Assembly: GCA_964618895.1 (NCBI GenBank)
Contig: CAZUDO010000058.1
Coordinates: 60,332 to 124,331, forward strand
Direction of reading: 5' to 3'
DNA: 64,000 bases
From: CAZUDO01 sp964618895
GTDB lineage: Bacteria > Desulfobacterota > Binatia > DP-6
The notes beneath the pieces are model-generated. The model was not told the origin of the DNA and did not search any database. It saw nothing but the letters and a program-made list of their open reading frames with translations. Of this stretch, positions 33,936-45,600 are shown in pieces. The translations under genes were made by a program, and so were the position numbers. The stretch's first letter is position 1. The number at the start of each line of letters is the position of its first letter.

Positions 33936-34976
33936 ATGCGTGCGCTGGGATGGGGACTGCGGCTCGCGCTCGCGGGGCTGTTCGCCTTCGCGGCCAGCGG
34001 GAAGCTGCTCGGGCATGCCGAGTCGGTGGCGGCCTTCACGACCCTCGGCGCGGGCAGCGGGTTCCGTCTCTTCATCGGCGGGTGCGAGCTGCTCGGCGCC
34101 ATCGGCCTCGTCCTGCCCCCGTTCGCCGCCCTGGCCGCGCTCGCTCTTTCCCTGGTCATGATCGGCGCCGTCGCGGCCCATCTGCTGGTCCTCGGGCCGA
34201 GCGCCGCGCCGGCGGCCGTGGTCCTCGCCGCGCTGCTCGCGGTGGCGTGGCTCGAGCGCGGCGGTCTCCGGGCGCTGCACGTGCTCGTCACCGGCAAGGG
34301 GGCCATGGACGGCTGGCTCGCCCACAGCTACGACCGTGGCATCCAGCAGGTCTTCCGGGGCCTGTTCACCGAGCTGTCGCGCGACGTCCTGGCGGCGATG
34401 CAGGGTGCCCGTCGCATCCTCGACGCCGGCTGCGGCCCGGGGCAGTTCACGGTCATGGCCGCCGAGGCGCTGCCCCGGACCGAGGTGTGGGGCATCGACC
34501 TCGCCCCGGCGATGCTGGCCCTCGCCCGCCAGCATGCCGCCGCCTCCCCGGCCGTGGCGCGCGTCCACTTCGAGCGTGCCGACGTGACCCGTTTGCCCTT
34601 CCCCGACGCCCACTTCGACGCCGTCATGACCACCGGCTCGATCAAGCAGTGGCCGGACCCGGTGGCGGGCCTGTGCGAGCTGCACCGGGTGCTGGTGCCG
34701 GGCGGGCGCGCGTTCGTGGTCGAGCTGAACCGCGCCGCACCACCGGCCGCCGTGGCCGCGTTCGTGGCCCGCGCCGGCACGTGGGTGGCACGCGTCTTCC
34801 TGCCACGCGCGGTGGCGCAGGGGATGGCGCCCGCGGACGGGGTGGCGATCGTACGCGCCTCGCCGTTCGGTACGGTCGTCGGCGAGCGCCTGCTGCTCGA
34901 CGGCCTGCTCTGGCTGGCGGAGCTGCAGCGTGCCCCGGCGCACGACCCGCCGCGCGTTCCGGCCCCGCCCGGCTGA
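33936..34976 (+). CDS. DoxX-type membrane domain fused to SAM methyltransferase
   Basis: A 346-residue fusion. Residues 1-110 hold four hydrophobic segments with the DoxX/DoxD-like pattern (LRLALAGLFAFAASGKL, FIGGCELLGAIGLVLPPFAA). Residues 125-346 are a class I methyltransferase with motif I LDAGCGPGQF (D163) and an acidic loop WGIDLAPAML; RFPDAHFDAVMTTGSIKQWP-like text follows. The methyl acceptor is probably a membrane-soluble quinone, lipid or similar molecule, since the enzyme is tethered; this is inference. It follows the copper protein by 18 bases and precedes rlmJ by 3 bases. Confidence 0.85.
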   Translation: MRALGWGLRLALAGLFAFAASGKLLGHAESVAAFTTLGAGSGFRLFIGGCELLGAIGLVLPPFAALAALALSLVMIGAVAAHLLVLGPSAAPAAVVLAALLAVAWLERGGLRALHVLVTGKGAMDGWLAHSYDRGIQQVFRGLFTELSRDVLAAMQGARRILDAGCGPGQFTVMAAEALPRTEVWGIDLAPAMLALARQHAAASPAVARVHFERADVTRLPFPDAHFDAVMTTGSIKQWPDPVAGLCELHRVLVPGGRAFVVELNRAAPPAAVAAFVARAGTWVARVFLPRAVAQGMAPADGVAIVRASPFGTVVGERLLLDGLLWLAELQRAPAHDPPRVPAPPG

Positions 34977-34979
34977 GCC

Positions 34980-35864
34980 GTGGCGCAGCCCACCGCCCGC
35001 TCGCGCTACCGGCCGGATACCGTCCCGGACTACAGCCACCGCTTCCACGCCGGCAACGTCGGCGACGTGTGGAAACACTGTGCGTTGCTCGAGGTGCTAC
35101 GCGGGGCAGCCGCGCACGGCGGGCCGGTGCACTATGTCGAGACGCACGCCGGCGAAGGCGGGTACGCCCTCGGTCCGACGGGCGAGTGGAGCGAGGGCAT
35201 CGGGCGCCTGTGGGCCGCCCCCGATCGCGACGGAGCGCCGGACGGGCTCGCGCGCTACCTGAGCCTCTGCCGGCGCCTCGGCCGCGGTGGAGAACGACCC
35301 ACGCGCTACCCCGGGTCGCCCGCGTTCGCCCGCGCCGCTCTCGGCGCCGACGCGCCGCTCCTACTCTGGGAACGCGACCAGCACGCCTGGGAGCAGCTGA
35401 CCGCGCATGCCGCAGGCGACCCGCATACCCTCGTCATCCGGGGCGACGGGCTGCAGGCCCTGGACGACACGCTCGCCACGCTCGCGCGCGAGCCCGCGCC
35501 CGTCGTCGTTTTCGTCGACCCGCCCTACACCCACAAGTCGGACTGGGTGACCGTCCCCGACGCCCTCGTCCGCGCCGCCGCGGCGGCGCCGCACGCCTGC
35601 CTCATGCTGTGGTATCCCGTGAAGAGCCTGACCCGGCCGAACGCCATGATCGCGCGCCTGGAGGCCGCCGCCGTCCCCGGGACCGTCGCTGAGCTGGTGA
35701 CCACGCCGCTCGAGCACCAGCGCCAACGGCTGAACGGCAGCGGTGTGCTGCTGGTGCGCCCGCCCGCGTCCGTGCTCGCCGCCCTCGCCGCGACCGCGCC
35801 GGTCATCGGCGCACACTGCGCTACGCACGCCGGCACCTGGTCGTTCCGCATGCGGAGCTGGTGA
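34980..35864 (+). CDS. rlmJ: 23S rRNA (adenine-2030-N6)-methyltransferase RlmJ
   Basis: A 294-residue RlmJ. The family mark YSHRFHAGNVGDVWKH starts at residue 18; the catalytic D/N-PP-Y motif is DPPY (180-183) in FVDPPYTHKSDW. It methylates N6 of an adenine in 23S rRNA. GTG start at 34980, three bases after the preceding stop. Confidence 0.92.
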   Translation: MAQPTARSRYRPDTVPDYSHRFHAGNVGDVWKHCALLEVLRGAAAHGGPVHYVETHAGEGGYALGPTGEWSEGIGRLWAAPDRDGAPDGLARYLSLCRRLGRGGERPTRYPGSPAFARAALGADAPLLLWERDQHAWEQLTAHAAGDPHTLVIRGDGLQALDDTLATLAREPAPVVVFVDPPYTHKSDWVTVPDALVRAAAAAPHACLMLWYPVKSLTRPNAMIARLEAAAVPGTVAELVTTPLEHQRQRLNGSGVLLVRPPASVLAALAATAPVIGAHCATHAGTWSFRMRSW

Positions 35865-35969
35865 CGGCTACGCGGGAGATCGAAGAAGATCCGCCAGTGA
35901 CCCACGCGGCGGCGGTAGCTCGCGCGGAATCTTCATCGGACGAGTCGAGGCGACGCTGGATCCGAACGC

Positions 35970-36647
35970 CTACAGCCGGAGCGCCTCGAGCGTCGCCTCG
36001 ATCTCATGGGTTGGCAGACGCTGCAGGTGTCGACTGATCGCGTCGACGACCGTGGCGGCGCCTCCGCTCGCCGAGAGCCGCCGCGTCGACGGGTCCCACG
36101 TGAGGCGGGCAAAGCGATGGTCGAGACCATCGCCGCGGACGCGCAGGCCGTGGCACACGACCGTCCCACCGGTCCAGGCATCCGCCCGGCACCGTGTGGC
36201 TCGGAGGGTGAGCCTGGCGTCACCTGTCCGGCCCCGCACGCGCAGTCGGAGGCCGTCGACACGCAGGGAAGACACGGTCCGGGCCGGCGCGGATCCTTTT
36301 GTTGCCCCGCCCGCGCCGCCCGGCCGCGCGGCGTGGCCGGCGCCGTCACGCACCTCGATGCGGGCGTTGCGCGCCGTGAGCGCACGCGCAAACCCGAGCC
36401 GGAACGGGCCGACCCGCGTCCGCTCGAGTCGCAGCTCGTCGGCCGCCACGTCGATCACGCGACGGCCGGCCACGACGCGGGTCGAATGGAAGCCACGAAT
36501 GACGACGCCATCGTGGGCCGGCGGTCCGGGCACGGGAGCGGGCGCCCGCCCCAGACCGAGCCCGGCCACCATCGCCGCACCGGCCACCGCGAGCGCGCCG
36601 AGCAGGTATCTCGTGTCGCGTGCGGTCATCAGGGGAGGAAGTTGCAT
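35970..36647 (-). CDS. Uncharacterised membrane-anchored periplasmic protein
   Basis: A 225-residue protein with one N-terminal membrane segment (LLGALAVAGAAMVAGLGLG, about 16-34), then a Pro-rich linker and a beta-rich domain (VVIRGFHSTRVVAGRRVIDV, ADELRLERTRVGPF). The alternation recalls LptC-type or DUF-type lipid transport folds, but no firm motif is present. The start may be 36647 or the ATG at 36629, which shares one base with the stop of the giant gene (TGATG), implying translational coupling. Confidence 0.7.
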   Translation of the reverse strand: MQLPPLMTARDTRYLLGALAVAGAAMVAGLGLGRAPAPVPGPPAHDGVVIRGFHSTRVVAGRRVIDVAADELRLERTRVGPFRLGFARALTARNARIEVRDGAGHAARPGGAGGATKGSAPARTVSSLRVDGLRLRVRGRTGDARLTLRATRCRADAWTGGTVVCHGLRVRGDGLDHRFARLTWDPSTRRLSASGGAATVVDAISRHLQRLPTHEIEATLEALRL

Positions 36648-39600
36648 CGTCCGGTGAGCAGGCGGCCGAGCTCGCAGCGCGTCATGTCGGGCGCGAGGCC
36701 GCCGAAGGTCGCGTCGGGCAGCTGCTGGAGATCCGGCCGCCCGAGCGCGTCGAAGCCGGGCACGAGCGGACGGAGCGTCGTCATCGTACCCATGAAGAAC
36801 GGCGCCAGGGTGAGCCGTTGGTCACGCAGGAGGCCGAACGTGCGGGCGGCAAACGTGGCCTGTCCGGTGAGCGCGGTGCGGAGGTTCTGGAGTCCCAGCC
36901 GGACACGTCCGACCTGAGCCCGATCGGCGGCGGGGATGACGAGGGCGTCGTCGGCCTGGTCGTCGGTCTCGGCCACCACCACGTCGATCGCCGCGACCAA
37001 CGCGGCGAGCGCCTCGTCGAGCCGGATGCGGGCGAGGGTGAGCTCGGTCGTGCCACCCGGCCGCAGCGTGAGGAGGAGTGGATTGGCGAGGAAGACCTGC
37101 TGCGCGGTACGGCGGTTGGCGATCGCGTCGTCGGCGTCGACTCCGAAATCGTAGGCGGCCACTGCATGAGCGGCGGCGGCCGCGGCCTCGAGCGTCGCCC
37201 GGAGCACGAGGACGTCGCCGCTGTCGATCTCGACCGGGCCGAGGCCCGAGCGGCGGACACACGGCGGCAGGTTGTCGGGGTCGAACGGAATCGTCGCACC
37301 CGCCGGGATACGGGCGAGATGGGCGAGCGCTGCGTCGGCCGCCGGCACGGAGGTGCGGATCGCGTCGAGGACCTCGGTCGTGTCCGGCGCGTCCGGCGGA
37401 ATGGCGCCGTCGTGCACCGCGGACAGGCCACACAGCGTGGCCGCCGACCCGACGCCCTCGCCGCCCGAGGCGCGCAGGAGATCCAGGGCCAGCGGCGCGT
37501 CGACGCGTACGGCCAACCCGGTGAGGGCGGCCAGCAGGCTCGCCTCGGGATTGCCGGGGTCGGCCGCGGCCGCCGCGGCGCAGAACGGATCCGCCTGCAC
37601 CGCATTGCCGGCCCGCAGGCGGGCGAGGCAACGCAGCACGTTGGCTTCGGCCCCGTCACTGCGTCCGTCACCGTCGCTGTCGGCGTCGGTCGGATCGCTC
37701 CGTAGATCGAGGACTTCCTCCCCGTCGCCCACACCGTCACCGTCGCTGTCGGCGCTTCCGGGCCTCGTGCCCGTGTCGAAGCCGTCGGCGAACGTGCCGG
37801 TCGCGGTCTCGACCGGATCGACGAGGCGATCGCCGTCCGTATCGGGGAAGGTGACGAAGCGGAGCAGTGGCTCGCCCTGGCGGCGGAGCGGGACGTGTGC
37901 CGAGACGGGTACGCTGGTGCCGTCGTCGACGGCGACGATGAGGTCCTGGTCGGCCCCGTCGACGAGCGACGAGATGTCGAGCGGACCGGGCAGGATCGAG
38001 CCCGCAAACGGCACCGGCCCGATGGTTGGCGAACTTCTGACGTAGGTCGCGGCAGTGTCGCTGCCTCCCCCCTGGGCCCAGCTCGTGAAGCGCAACGTGA
38101 AGAGGGCGCCGGTCACCGTCGAGCGCACGCACACGGTGCGGCCAGCGAGCTGCGAGTTGCTGTCGCCGCAGACGCGGAAGAAGGTCGGCCGGAAGCCGTT
38201 CTCGAGCGCGTCGCAGGCGCCACACGCGAATTCGAAATCCTGGCCGCTGGATGTGAACGAGCTTTCGAGGAGCCGCCGGCCGTTCGGCCGTTCGACGAAG
38301 CGGCCAGCCTCGAGCACGTCGCGGAAGCTGTTGCGGCGCGTGAGGGCGACGGACACCTGGCTCTCGATGCGGACCGTACCTGCGAGCGGGTCGGCGTTCG
38401 GGTCGGCGAGGGCCACGTCCACGTCGATGCTGTCGCCGTCGGCGACCAGGGCACGGATCGCGAGCGTCGGCTGACAGGCATCGCCGCCGCCGTCGAAATC
38501 GGCGTCGGCCTGGTCCGGGTTCCGCACCGTGCGACAGTTGTCGCGTCCGTCGGCGACGCCGTCGCCGTCGCCGTCGGGGTCGAGCGGGTCGCTGCCGCGG
38601 GCCACCTCGTCCGCGTCGGTGAGTCCGTCGGCATCGGTGTCCGGATTCTGCGGGTCGGTACCGTTGGCGACCTCGGTACCGTCGCCGAGGCCGTCTTCGT
38701 CGGTGTCCGCAAAGCGCGGGTCGGTGCCACGGGCGACCTCGGCGCCGTCGTTGAGGCCGTCCCCGTCGGTGTCGGGGTTGCGCGGGTCGGTGCCGGTCGC
38801 CTGCTCGACCGGATTGGCGAGGCCGTCGCCGTCGGTGTCGGCGGGGCCGTCGGCGGGGTTGCGCGGGTCGAGGCCGTTGGCGACCTCGTACCCGTCGGAG
38901 AGGCCGTCGGCGTCGGTGTCCGCGCTCGTCGGATTGGTGCCACGGGTGGCCTCGTCGGCGTCGGAGAGCCCGTCGGCGTCGGCGTCGGGGAAGGCGAAGA
39001 AGTTGACGATCTGCGCCTGTTCCTCGGGGGTGATGCCCTCGAGGGCGCGGCCGCCGAGGCGGGAGAGGCGGGTGGCGGTGGCGATCGCGTCGGCGCGGGC
39101 CGTGCGTCGCGCCCCGAAGTGCATGAGGATGGTGCGCCCGCCGGGGGGCACGGTCACCTGGAACGAGACGCCGATGGAACCCCGGTTGAAGTCGTTGGCA
39201 AACACACCCCCGGGCTCCTGGCGGGCGTTGGGTCCCGAGAAGACGTAGGCGAGCGCCGGACTCCCGGTGACGTCACCGTCGTCCGTGACCACGAAGTCGT
39301 CGGCGAGGTCACCGGTCAGGTCGCCACTGGACGTCGAGACCACGACCCGTGGCATCGGGAAGGGGAATTCGGACGAGTTGATGGACACGAACGCGGCTCG
39401 CGGCTCACGAGTCGGGTTGTCGAGGATCTCGAGGTAGCGGACGAACGCGTCGTCTCGCGGCACGAAGATCTTGCGACTGAAGCGCAGGGCGCCTTGGATG
39501 TTGGGCCCGACGAAGGCGCCGTCGGGTGACCCCGGGCCAGACGACGTCGGGACGATGGCCGAGAACGAGACACCACCCTGCCCGTCGCTGCTCACGCTCA

Positions 39601-42600
39601 CGTTGAAGCCGCTGAAGAAGGTCTCCTGGATCGTCCCGGCAAAATAGACCGGCCAGCGGAACGACAGTCCGTCGCGCAGTACGATGGGCACGGGCGCGTT
39701 CCGGCGGTCGTCGGTGGCCACCAGCGGATTGGTCCCGTCGGCCAGCACCTCCTCGCCGTCGCTCCGGCCGCCCCGGTCGGTATCACGGTTCCGCGGATCG
39801 GTGCCGAGCAGCTGCACCTCCTCGCCGTCCAACAGGGCATCGAGGTCCGTGTCGGCCTGCCGCGGGTTGGTCCCGCGCTGCAGCTCGTCGCGGGTAACGA
39901 GGCCGTCGTCGTCGGGGTCGGCGCCGGCGTCGGAGGCATCCAGCGGATCGAGGTTGATCCGCACCTCGACGCCGTCCGGAATACCGTCGCCGTCGGTGTC
40001 CGCCCGCAGCGGGTCGGTCCCGCGGCCGATCTCGTCCCCGTCACCGAGGCCGTCGTCGTCGCTGTCCGGGTCGCGCGGGTCGGTGCCGCGCGCCGCCTCG
40101 TCGGCGTCGCGGAGTCCGTCGGCGTCGGTGTCGGCGCTGCGCGGGTTGGTGCCCCCGCTGACCTCCGCGCCGTCCCGGATGCCATCGCCGTCGCTGTCGG
40201 CATTGGTCGGATTCGTCCCCGCCGTCTGCTCGACGAGGTTGTCGAGGCCGTCGCCGTCGGGGTCGGCGCCACCGTCGGCCGCCGACCGCGGATCGAATCC
40301 CCAGGCCACCTCGAAGCCGTCGCGGAGGCCGTCGCCGTCGCTGTCGGGGTCGTCGGACCGCGTCCCGCGCGCGGCTTCTTCGGCGTCAGAGAGGCCGTCG
40401 CCATCGGCGTCGAGAGCCACGAAGTTGAGGATGGACGCACGCTCCTCGGGTGACAGGAACGAGAGCGCGGCTCCACCGAGGCCCGCGAGTCGCGTGGCGT
40501 TGGCGACGGCTCCAGCGTCGGTGCCGCTCACCGACGCGAATTGCAGTAGGCGGATCCTGCCGCCTGGAGGAATCCGGACCGTGAACGTCGTCGTGAGGTT
40601 CGCGAAACCGCGGCCTCGGCGGGGATCGAACTCGGACGCGAACCGGACGGAGGAGGGCTCGAGCCGTGCGAAGGGTCCCGAGAAGACGTGCGCGACCGGC
40701 GGATTGAGCAGGGCGCCTCCGGGGGATGACGCCACGTGGGTGACGACGAAATCGTCGCCGGCATCCGCGAGCGCGTCGCCGTTCGACGTGGTCACGATCT
40801 CGATGGGGAGAGCGCCCGACGGCCCGAATACCCGGAAGAAGCTCCTGGCCTCCAGGGTGGCAACCGTCTCGGTGTCGGCCAGATTGTCGATGACCTCCAG
40901 AACGCGCACGAAGCGGTCATTCCCGGGCACGAACACCTTGCGTACCAAGCGCAGGTCGCCGCCGAGCGCGGGACCGATGACGAGTTCGCGCGGGAAGGCG
41001 CCGCCCGCCGACCCTCCCGGGACGTCGAAATCGGCGACCGCCGTCCTGCCGACGAAAAACCCGAACGAGAACAGGCCCGAGTCGGTATCCAGGTTCAGTA
41101 GGGAATGAAGCCGGGAAGTCCCGACCCCGAGCGAGCCGTTCGCGTTCACGGTCCAGACGGCCCCACTGCCGTCACGAAGACCCGAGAGCGGCAGGGCATA
41201 GCCGGTCGCCTCGCTGAACGGGTTCCGGGGATCGGTGCTATCGACGAGCACCTCCTGCCCGTCGGTGCGGCCCGCCCCATCGGTGTCGGGGATCAGCGGA
41301 TCGGTGCCGGCGAGATGCACTTCTTCGCCATCCCGGAGCGTGTCACCGTCGCTGTCCGGCTCGAACACGTCCGTGCCACGCGCGACCTCCTCCGCGTTGC
41401 CGAGCCCGTCCAGGTCGGCGTCCGCCGCCGCGTCCGTCGGATCGAGCGGGTTGAGCCCGCTCGCGTCCTCGGCGCCGTCGCGCACGCCGTCGCCGTCGGT
41501 GTCGGGACGGAACGGGTCGGTGCCCTCGTCGAACTCGTCGCCGTCGTCGAGGCCATCGCCGTCGCTGTCGGCCACCAGCGGGTCGGTGCCGGTGAGGAAG
41601 CGCTCGACCCCGTCGCACAGGTCGTCGCCGTCGGTGTCGAAGAGGGAGGGGTCGGTCCCGAGGGGCGGCTCCTCGCAGTCGCCGAGGCCGTCCGCGTCGA
41701 AGTCGCGCTCGAGCCCGCGGCCGCACGGGTCGGTCGCGTCGAGCGGGTCGGTGAGCGTGAGGACCTCGAAGCCGTCCCGGAGACCATCGTCATCGGTGTC
41801 GGGGTCGTTCGGGTCGGTGCCGATGTCGACCTCGTCGGCGTCGGTGATACCGTCGCCGTCGGTATCGAGGTCGCCCGACGGCCGGTCGTCGGAGGGATCC
41901 GTCGGGTCGAAGCCGAGGTCGCGCTCCACCCCGTCATCGAGGCCGCCGCCGTCGGTGTCGCGGTCGAGCGGGTCGGTGACGAAGCCGTCGGCGCCCGGGA
42001 TCACCTCCTCGCCGTCGAGGAGACGGTCGCCGTCGGTGTCAGCGCGCGTGGGGTTCGTGCCACGCGTCACCTCGTTGCCGTCGAGGAGCGTGTCACCGTC
42101 CGTGTCGGGCACGCAGGGGTCGGTGCCCTGGAGGAACTCCTGCCCGTTCGCTAGCCCGTCGGCGTCGGGATCGCGGTCGGCGTCCCGGAGCCGGGAGTTG
42201 AGGCCGCAGGAGCGGTGCAGGTCCTCGAAGTCGTTCGGCACGCCGTCGCCGTCGCGGTCGGCGCCGAGATTCACCACCAAGCGCACCGACGTGAACACGC
42301 CGTCGTTCGAGATGCTGACGATGACCGCTCCGCTGTCCGTCCTTGCGGTGACGAGGCCGTCGGGCCCGACAGTCGCAATGGCGGCGTTGCTGCTCACGTA
42401 CGTGGTCCCGGTGCTTCCGGCGGTCACATCGGGCATCGAGCCGTCGGCAAGCGTCGCGACGACGGTGATCTGCGCGCTCTGCCCTTCGGCGGTGAGCGTG
42501 TCCGGCACGACGGTGGTAGCGAGCGACTCGACCGCCGGCGGCGCGTCGCCCAGCTCGATGGTGCCCACGTCGATGGTCTCGCCGAGCTCGGCGGCGAAGA

Positions 42601-45600
42601 AGCCCGACACGCCGGCGAGCAGCCCGGCGTCGAACGAGACCGCCCGCGCCCGGAACAGCCCGGGCGCCGCCGGCACGTTCGGAATGAGGAACGTGCCGTC
42701 TGAATTCACGCGCACGGACCGGCTGCGCGCCGTTACCGTGGCGCCGGCGACGCCGCCACTCGACCCGCCGGGGCCGACGACGACGCCCCGCACGCGCATC
42801 GACGGTGGGGGCGGCGGACTTGCGAAGAACCACCCGGACTTGGCGATGCCGCTTCCCGGGTCGGATACGATGGTGGCACCGTCAGGCTGCACCGTAGCCG
42901 TACCGGCGCTCACGTACTGCCCGAGGTCGTGGTCGAAGCTGAACAGCTCGATGATCTGCCCCGGCGGCAGGCCGTCGGAGTTCGGGACGATGAGTCGGGC
43001 CGGCGGATCGAAGTGAATGCCGGGCGGCTGGAATGTTCCCACCCAGGGGGGTGCCGCACCGCCCGACGGCGGCATCGGCGCCTGGTCGCTGCTCACCTGC
43101 GTGACGCCCATGGTGACGACCTGCGACGTCGCCGCCAGCAGCCCGGCTCCCGGCACCGACACCGAGTTGGCGAGAACCTCCAGGCCGAAGCCTTCGACGC
43201 CGGCCATCCGCAGGACGACGTTCTCAGCGCCGCCCACCTCCTGGAAGTTGGGTTCGTCGAGCTGTGGCAGGAAGATTGGCATGCCGAGGGTGTTGTCGGT
43301 ACCGGGCAGTATCTCGACCGCCAGCTCGATCGGCGGCCAGACGCCAGGCCGCGTCGTCGTACTGCCGCCGACGAACAGATGCGCGGCCCCGGGCGGGACG
43401 TCCTGCAGGACGAACGTGCCGTCATCGCCCGTGAAGGTGGCGATGGGTGGGTCCGTGCCGGCGAGGGCCACCGTGGCATGCGGGATCGGCCGTTCTTCGG
43501 TGTCGAGGACGACGCCGAGGAGGCGGGCCGGCCCGGTCGGCGATGGCACCACCGCCGAGGCAAGGAACACGGGGTCTTGCGTCGCGATGCCGTCGAAGGT
43601 CGCGGAGACGACATTGTTGTTCACACCGGCGTCGGGGCCGAGGACGAGCGTGAGCGCGACGCGTCCATCGTCGTTGGTCGCCACCGTCGTGACGAGGGCC
43701 CCGCCCAGGTTGCCGCCCCCGCCATCGACACGGAAGGTGACAGGCAGCCCCGCGCACACGTTGCCGCCGGCGTCCACGGCGAACACCTCGAACGGGCGCG
43801 CCAGCGCCGAGCCGGCCAGGCCCACCTGGTTCTCGCCGGAGATCGCGAGCAGCTTCTCGCACGGCCCGCCGGCGGCGGAGGCGGTGAACGTCACCGGGTC
43901 GTCGAAGCCGGCGCTCCGCACCTCCACCCGGTTGTTGCCGACGCCAGCACGCGTCCCGAGCGCCCATTCGACGCTCGCCCGGCCGTCGGCACCGGTGAGC
44001 ACGCCGAGGCTCTGCGCCTCTTCCGTCGCGCCCACCCCGCGGAGGACGCCATCGTTCCGCACCACCGCGAACTCGAGCAGCCGGCCGGACAAGGGCGCGC
44101 CGGCGGCATCCACCGCGCGTACGGCCAGCGGCGCGGCCAGCGGCTCGCGCACGACGCCCGACTGGCCGTCGCCCGCGACGATCTCGAGCCGGAGACCGGG
44201 AGACGGGGCGCGGCGGGTGATGGTCACACTGAACGGCGCACTCACGTTGCCGGCGGTGTCGGTCGCGACCGCGGTAAGGACGTTGGTCCCGAGCGCGAGC
44301 GCGACCGCATCCACCAGGAAGCTCCGGTTACGAACGACGCCGTTCGCGCTGCCGAGCCGGCCGCTGACCACCACCCGGCAGTCCTCGGCGTTGACCGTGC
44401 CGACGACGACATCGTTCACCGCGCCGGTGACGGTGACGGTCGAAGCGGTGACGACGCCGCCCTCCGCCGGCGTCTCGATGATGACGCTCGGTGGCGCCGT
44501 GTCCCGGATCACCGTCACGCTCGCGCTCGCCGTGAGCCCGTCCGCCGTCCGCGCGAGGGCCAGCAGGGTATTGAGTCCCTCGCGCAGCGGCACCGGGGAG
44601 GCGACGAACCGTCCGCCCGCCAGCACCGCCGTAACGCCACTCACGTCCACGCTCGTGACGGTGGCCGACACGACCCCCGTGACATCGACAACGTCTCCCC
44701 TGGTCAGGAAGCCACCGGCTGGCGCGTCGATCGCGATCGACGGAGCCTGGCAGTCGTCCAGCTCGTCGATATCGCCGTCGCAATCGTTGTCGATGCGGTC
44801 ACAGACCTCTGACGACGGGTCACCGGGGACGCATTCCTGCGCCGTACCGTTTGCGCAGGCTGGGACCGTCCGGGTACAGGCGCCCACGCCGCACGTCTGC
44901 GTCCCGAGCCCTTCGTCCGTGGCCCCGTCGCAGTCGTTGTCCTGCCCGTCGCAGCCCTCCGTCGTCGGGGTGCCCGGAACGCACGCCGGCGGCGTGCCGT
45001 TCACACACGCCGCGACGCTTCGCGTGCAGGCGCCGGTACCGCACGTCTGCGTCCCGAGCTCCTCGTCCGTAGCCCCGTCGCAGTCGTTGTCCTGCCCGTC
45101 GCACACCTCCGTCGTCGCGGTGCCCGGGCCGCACGCCGGCGGCGTACCGTTCACACAGGCCGCCACCGTCCGCGTACAGGCGCCGGTACCGCACGTCTGC
45201 GTCCCGAGCTCCTCGTCCGCGGCCCCGTCGCAGTCGTTGTCCTGCCCGTCGCAGACTTCGGGCGAGGGGACGCAGTCACTGGTGCACCGGTCGCTGCAGC
45301 CGGCGGTGCCTGGCGGCTCGCACGTTTCGCCGGTGTCGACGACCCCATCCCCGCACCGGGGGCGCGTGCAGTTCGTCCGGCATCGATCGGGCGCCGCGTC
45401 GCTGTTGGCGTCCCCGTCGTCGCATGCCTCCGGCGGGGTGACAATGCCGTTCCCGCAGCCCGTGACCGTGCAGTTGGCATCGCAGCCATCGCCGCTCAGG
45501 CTATTGCCATCGTCGCACTCCTCGCCGGGGGAGACGACGTGGTTCCCGCACGCGATCTCACAGGCGCTGCCTCCAGCGCGGCAGCACGCCTTGCAGTCGA

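Noticed and set aside
36781..38007. A 408-codon minus frame inside the giant gene
   Set aside because: Low-complexity Ser/Arg/Pro/Thr translation in another frame of TSP3-coding DNA; no domain or ribosome site.
38475..42275. Possible CRISPR-like periodic repeat
   Set aside because: The periodicity is that of coding DxDGDG repeats in one long frame; units vary and are not separated by unique spacers.
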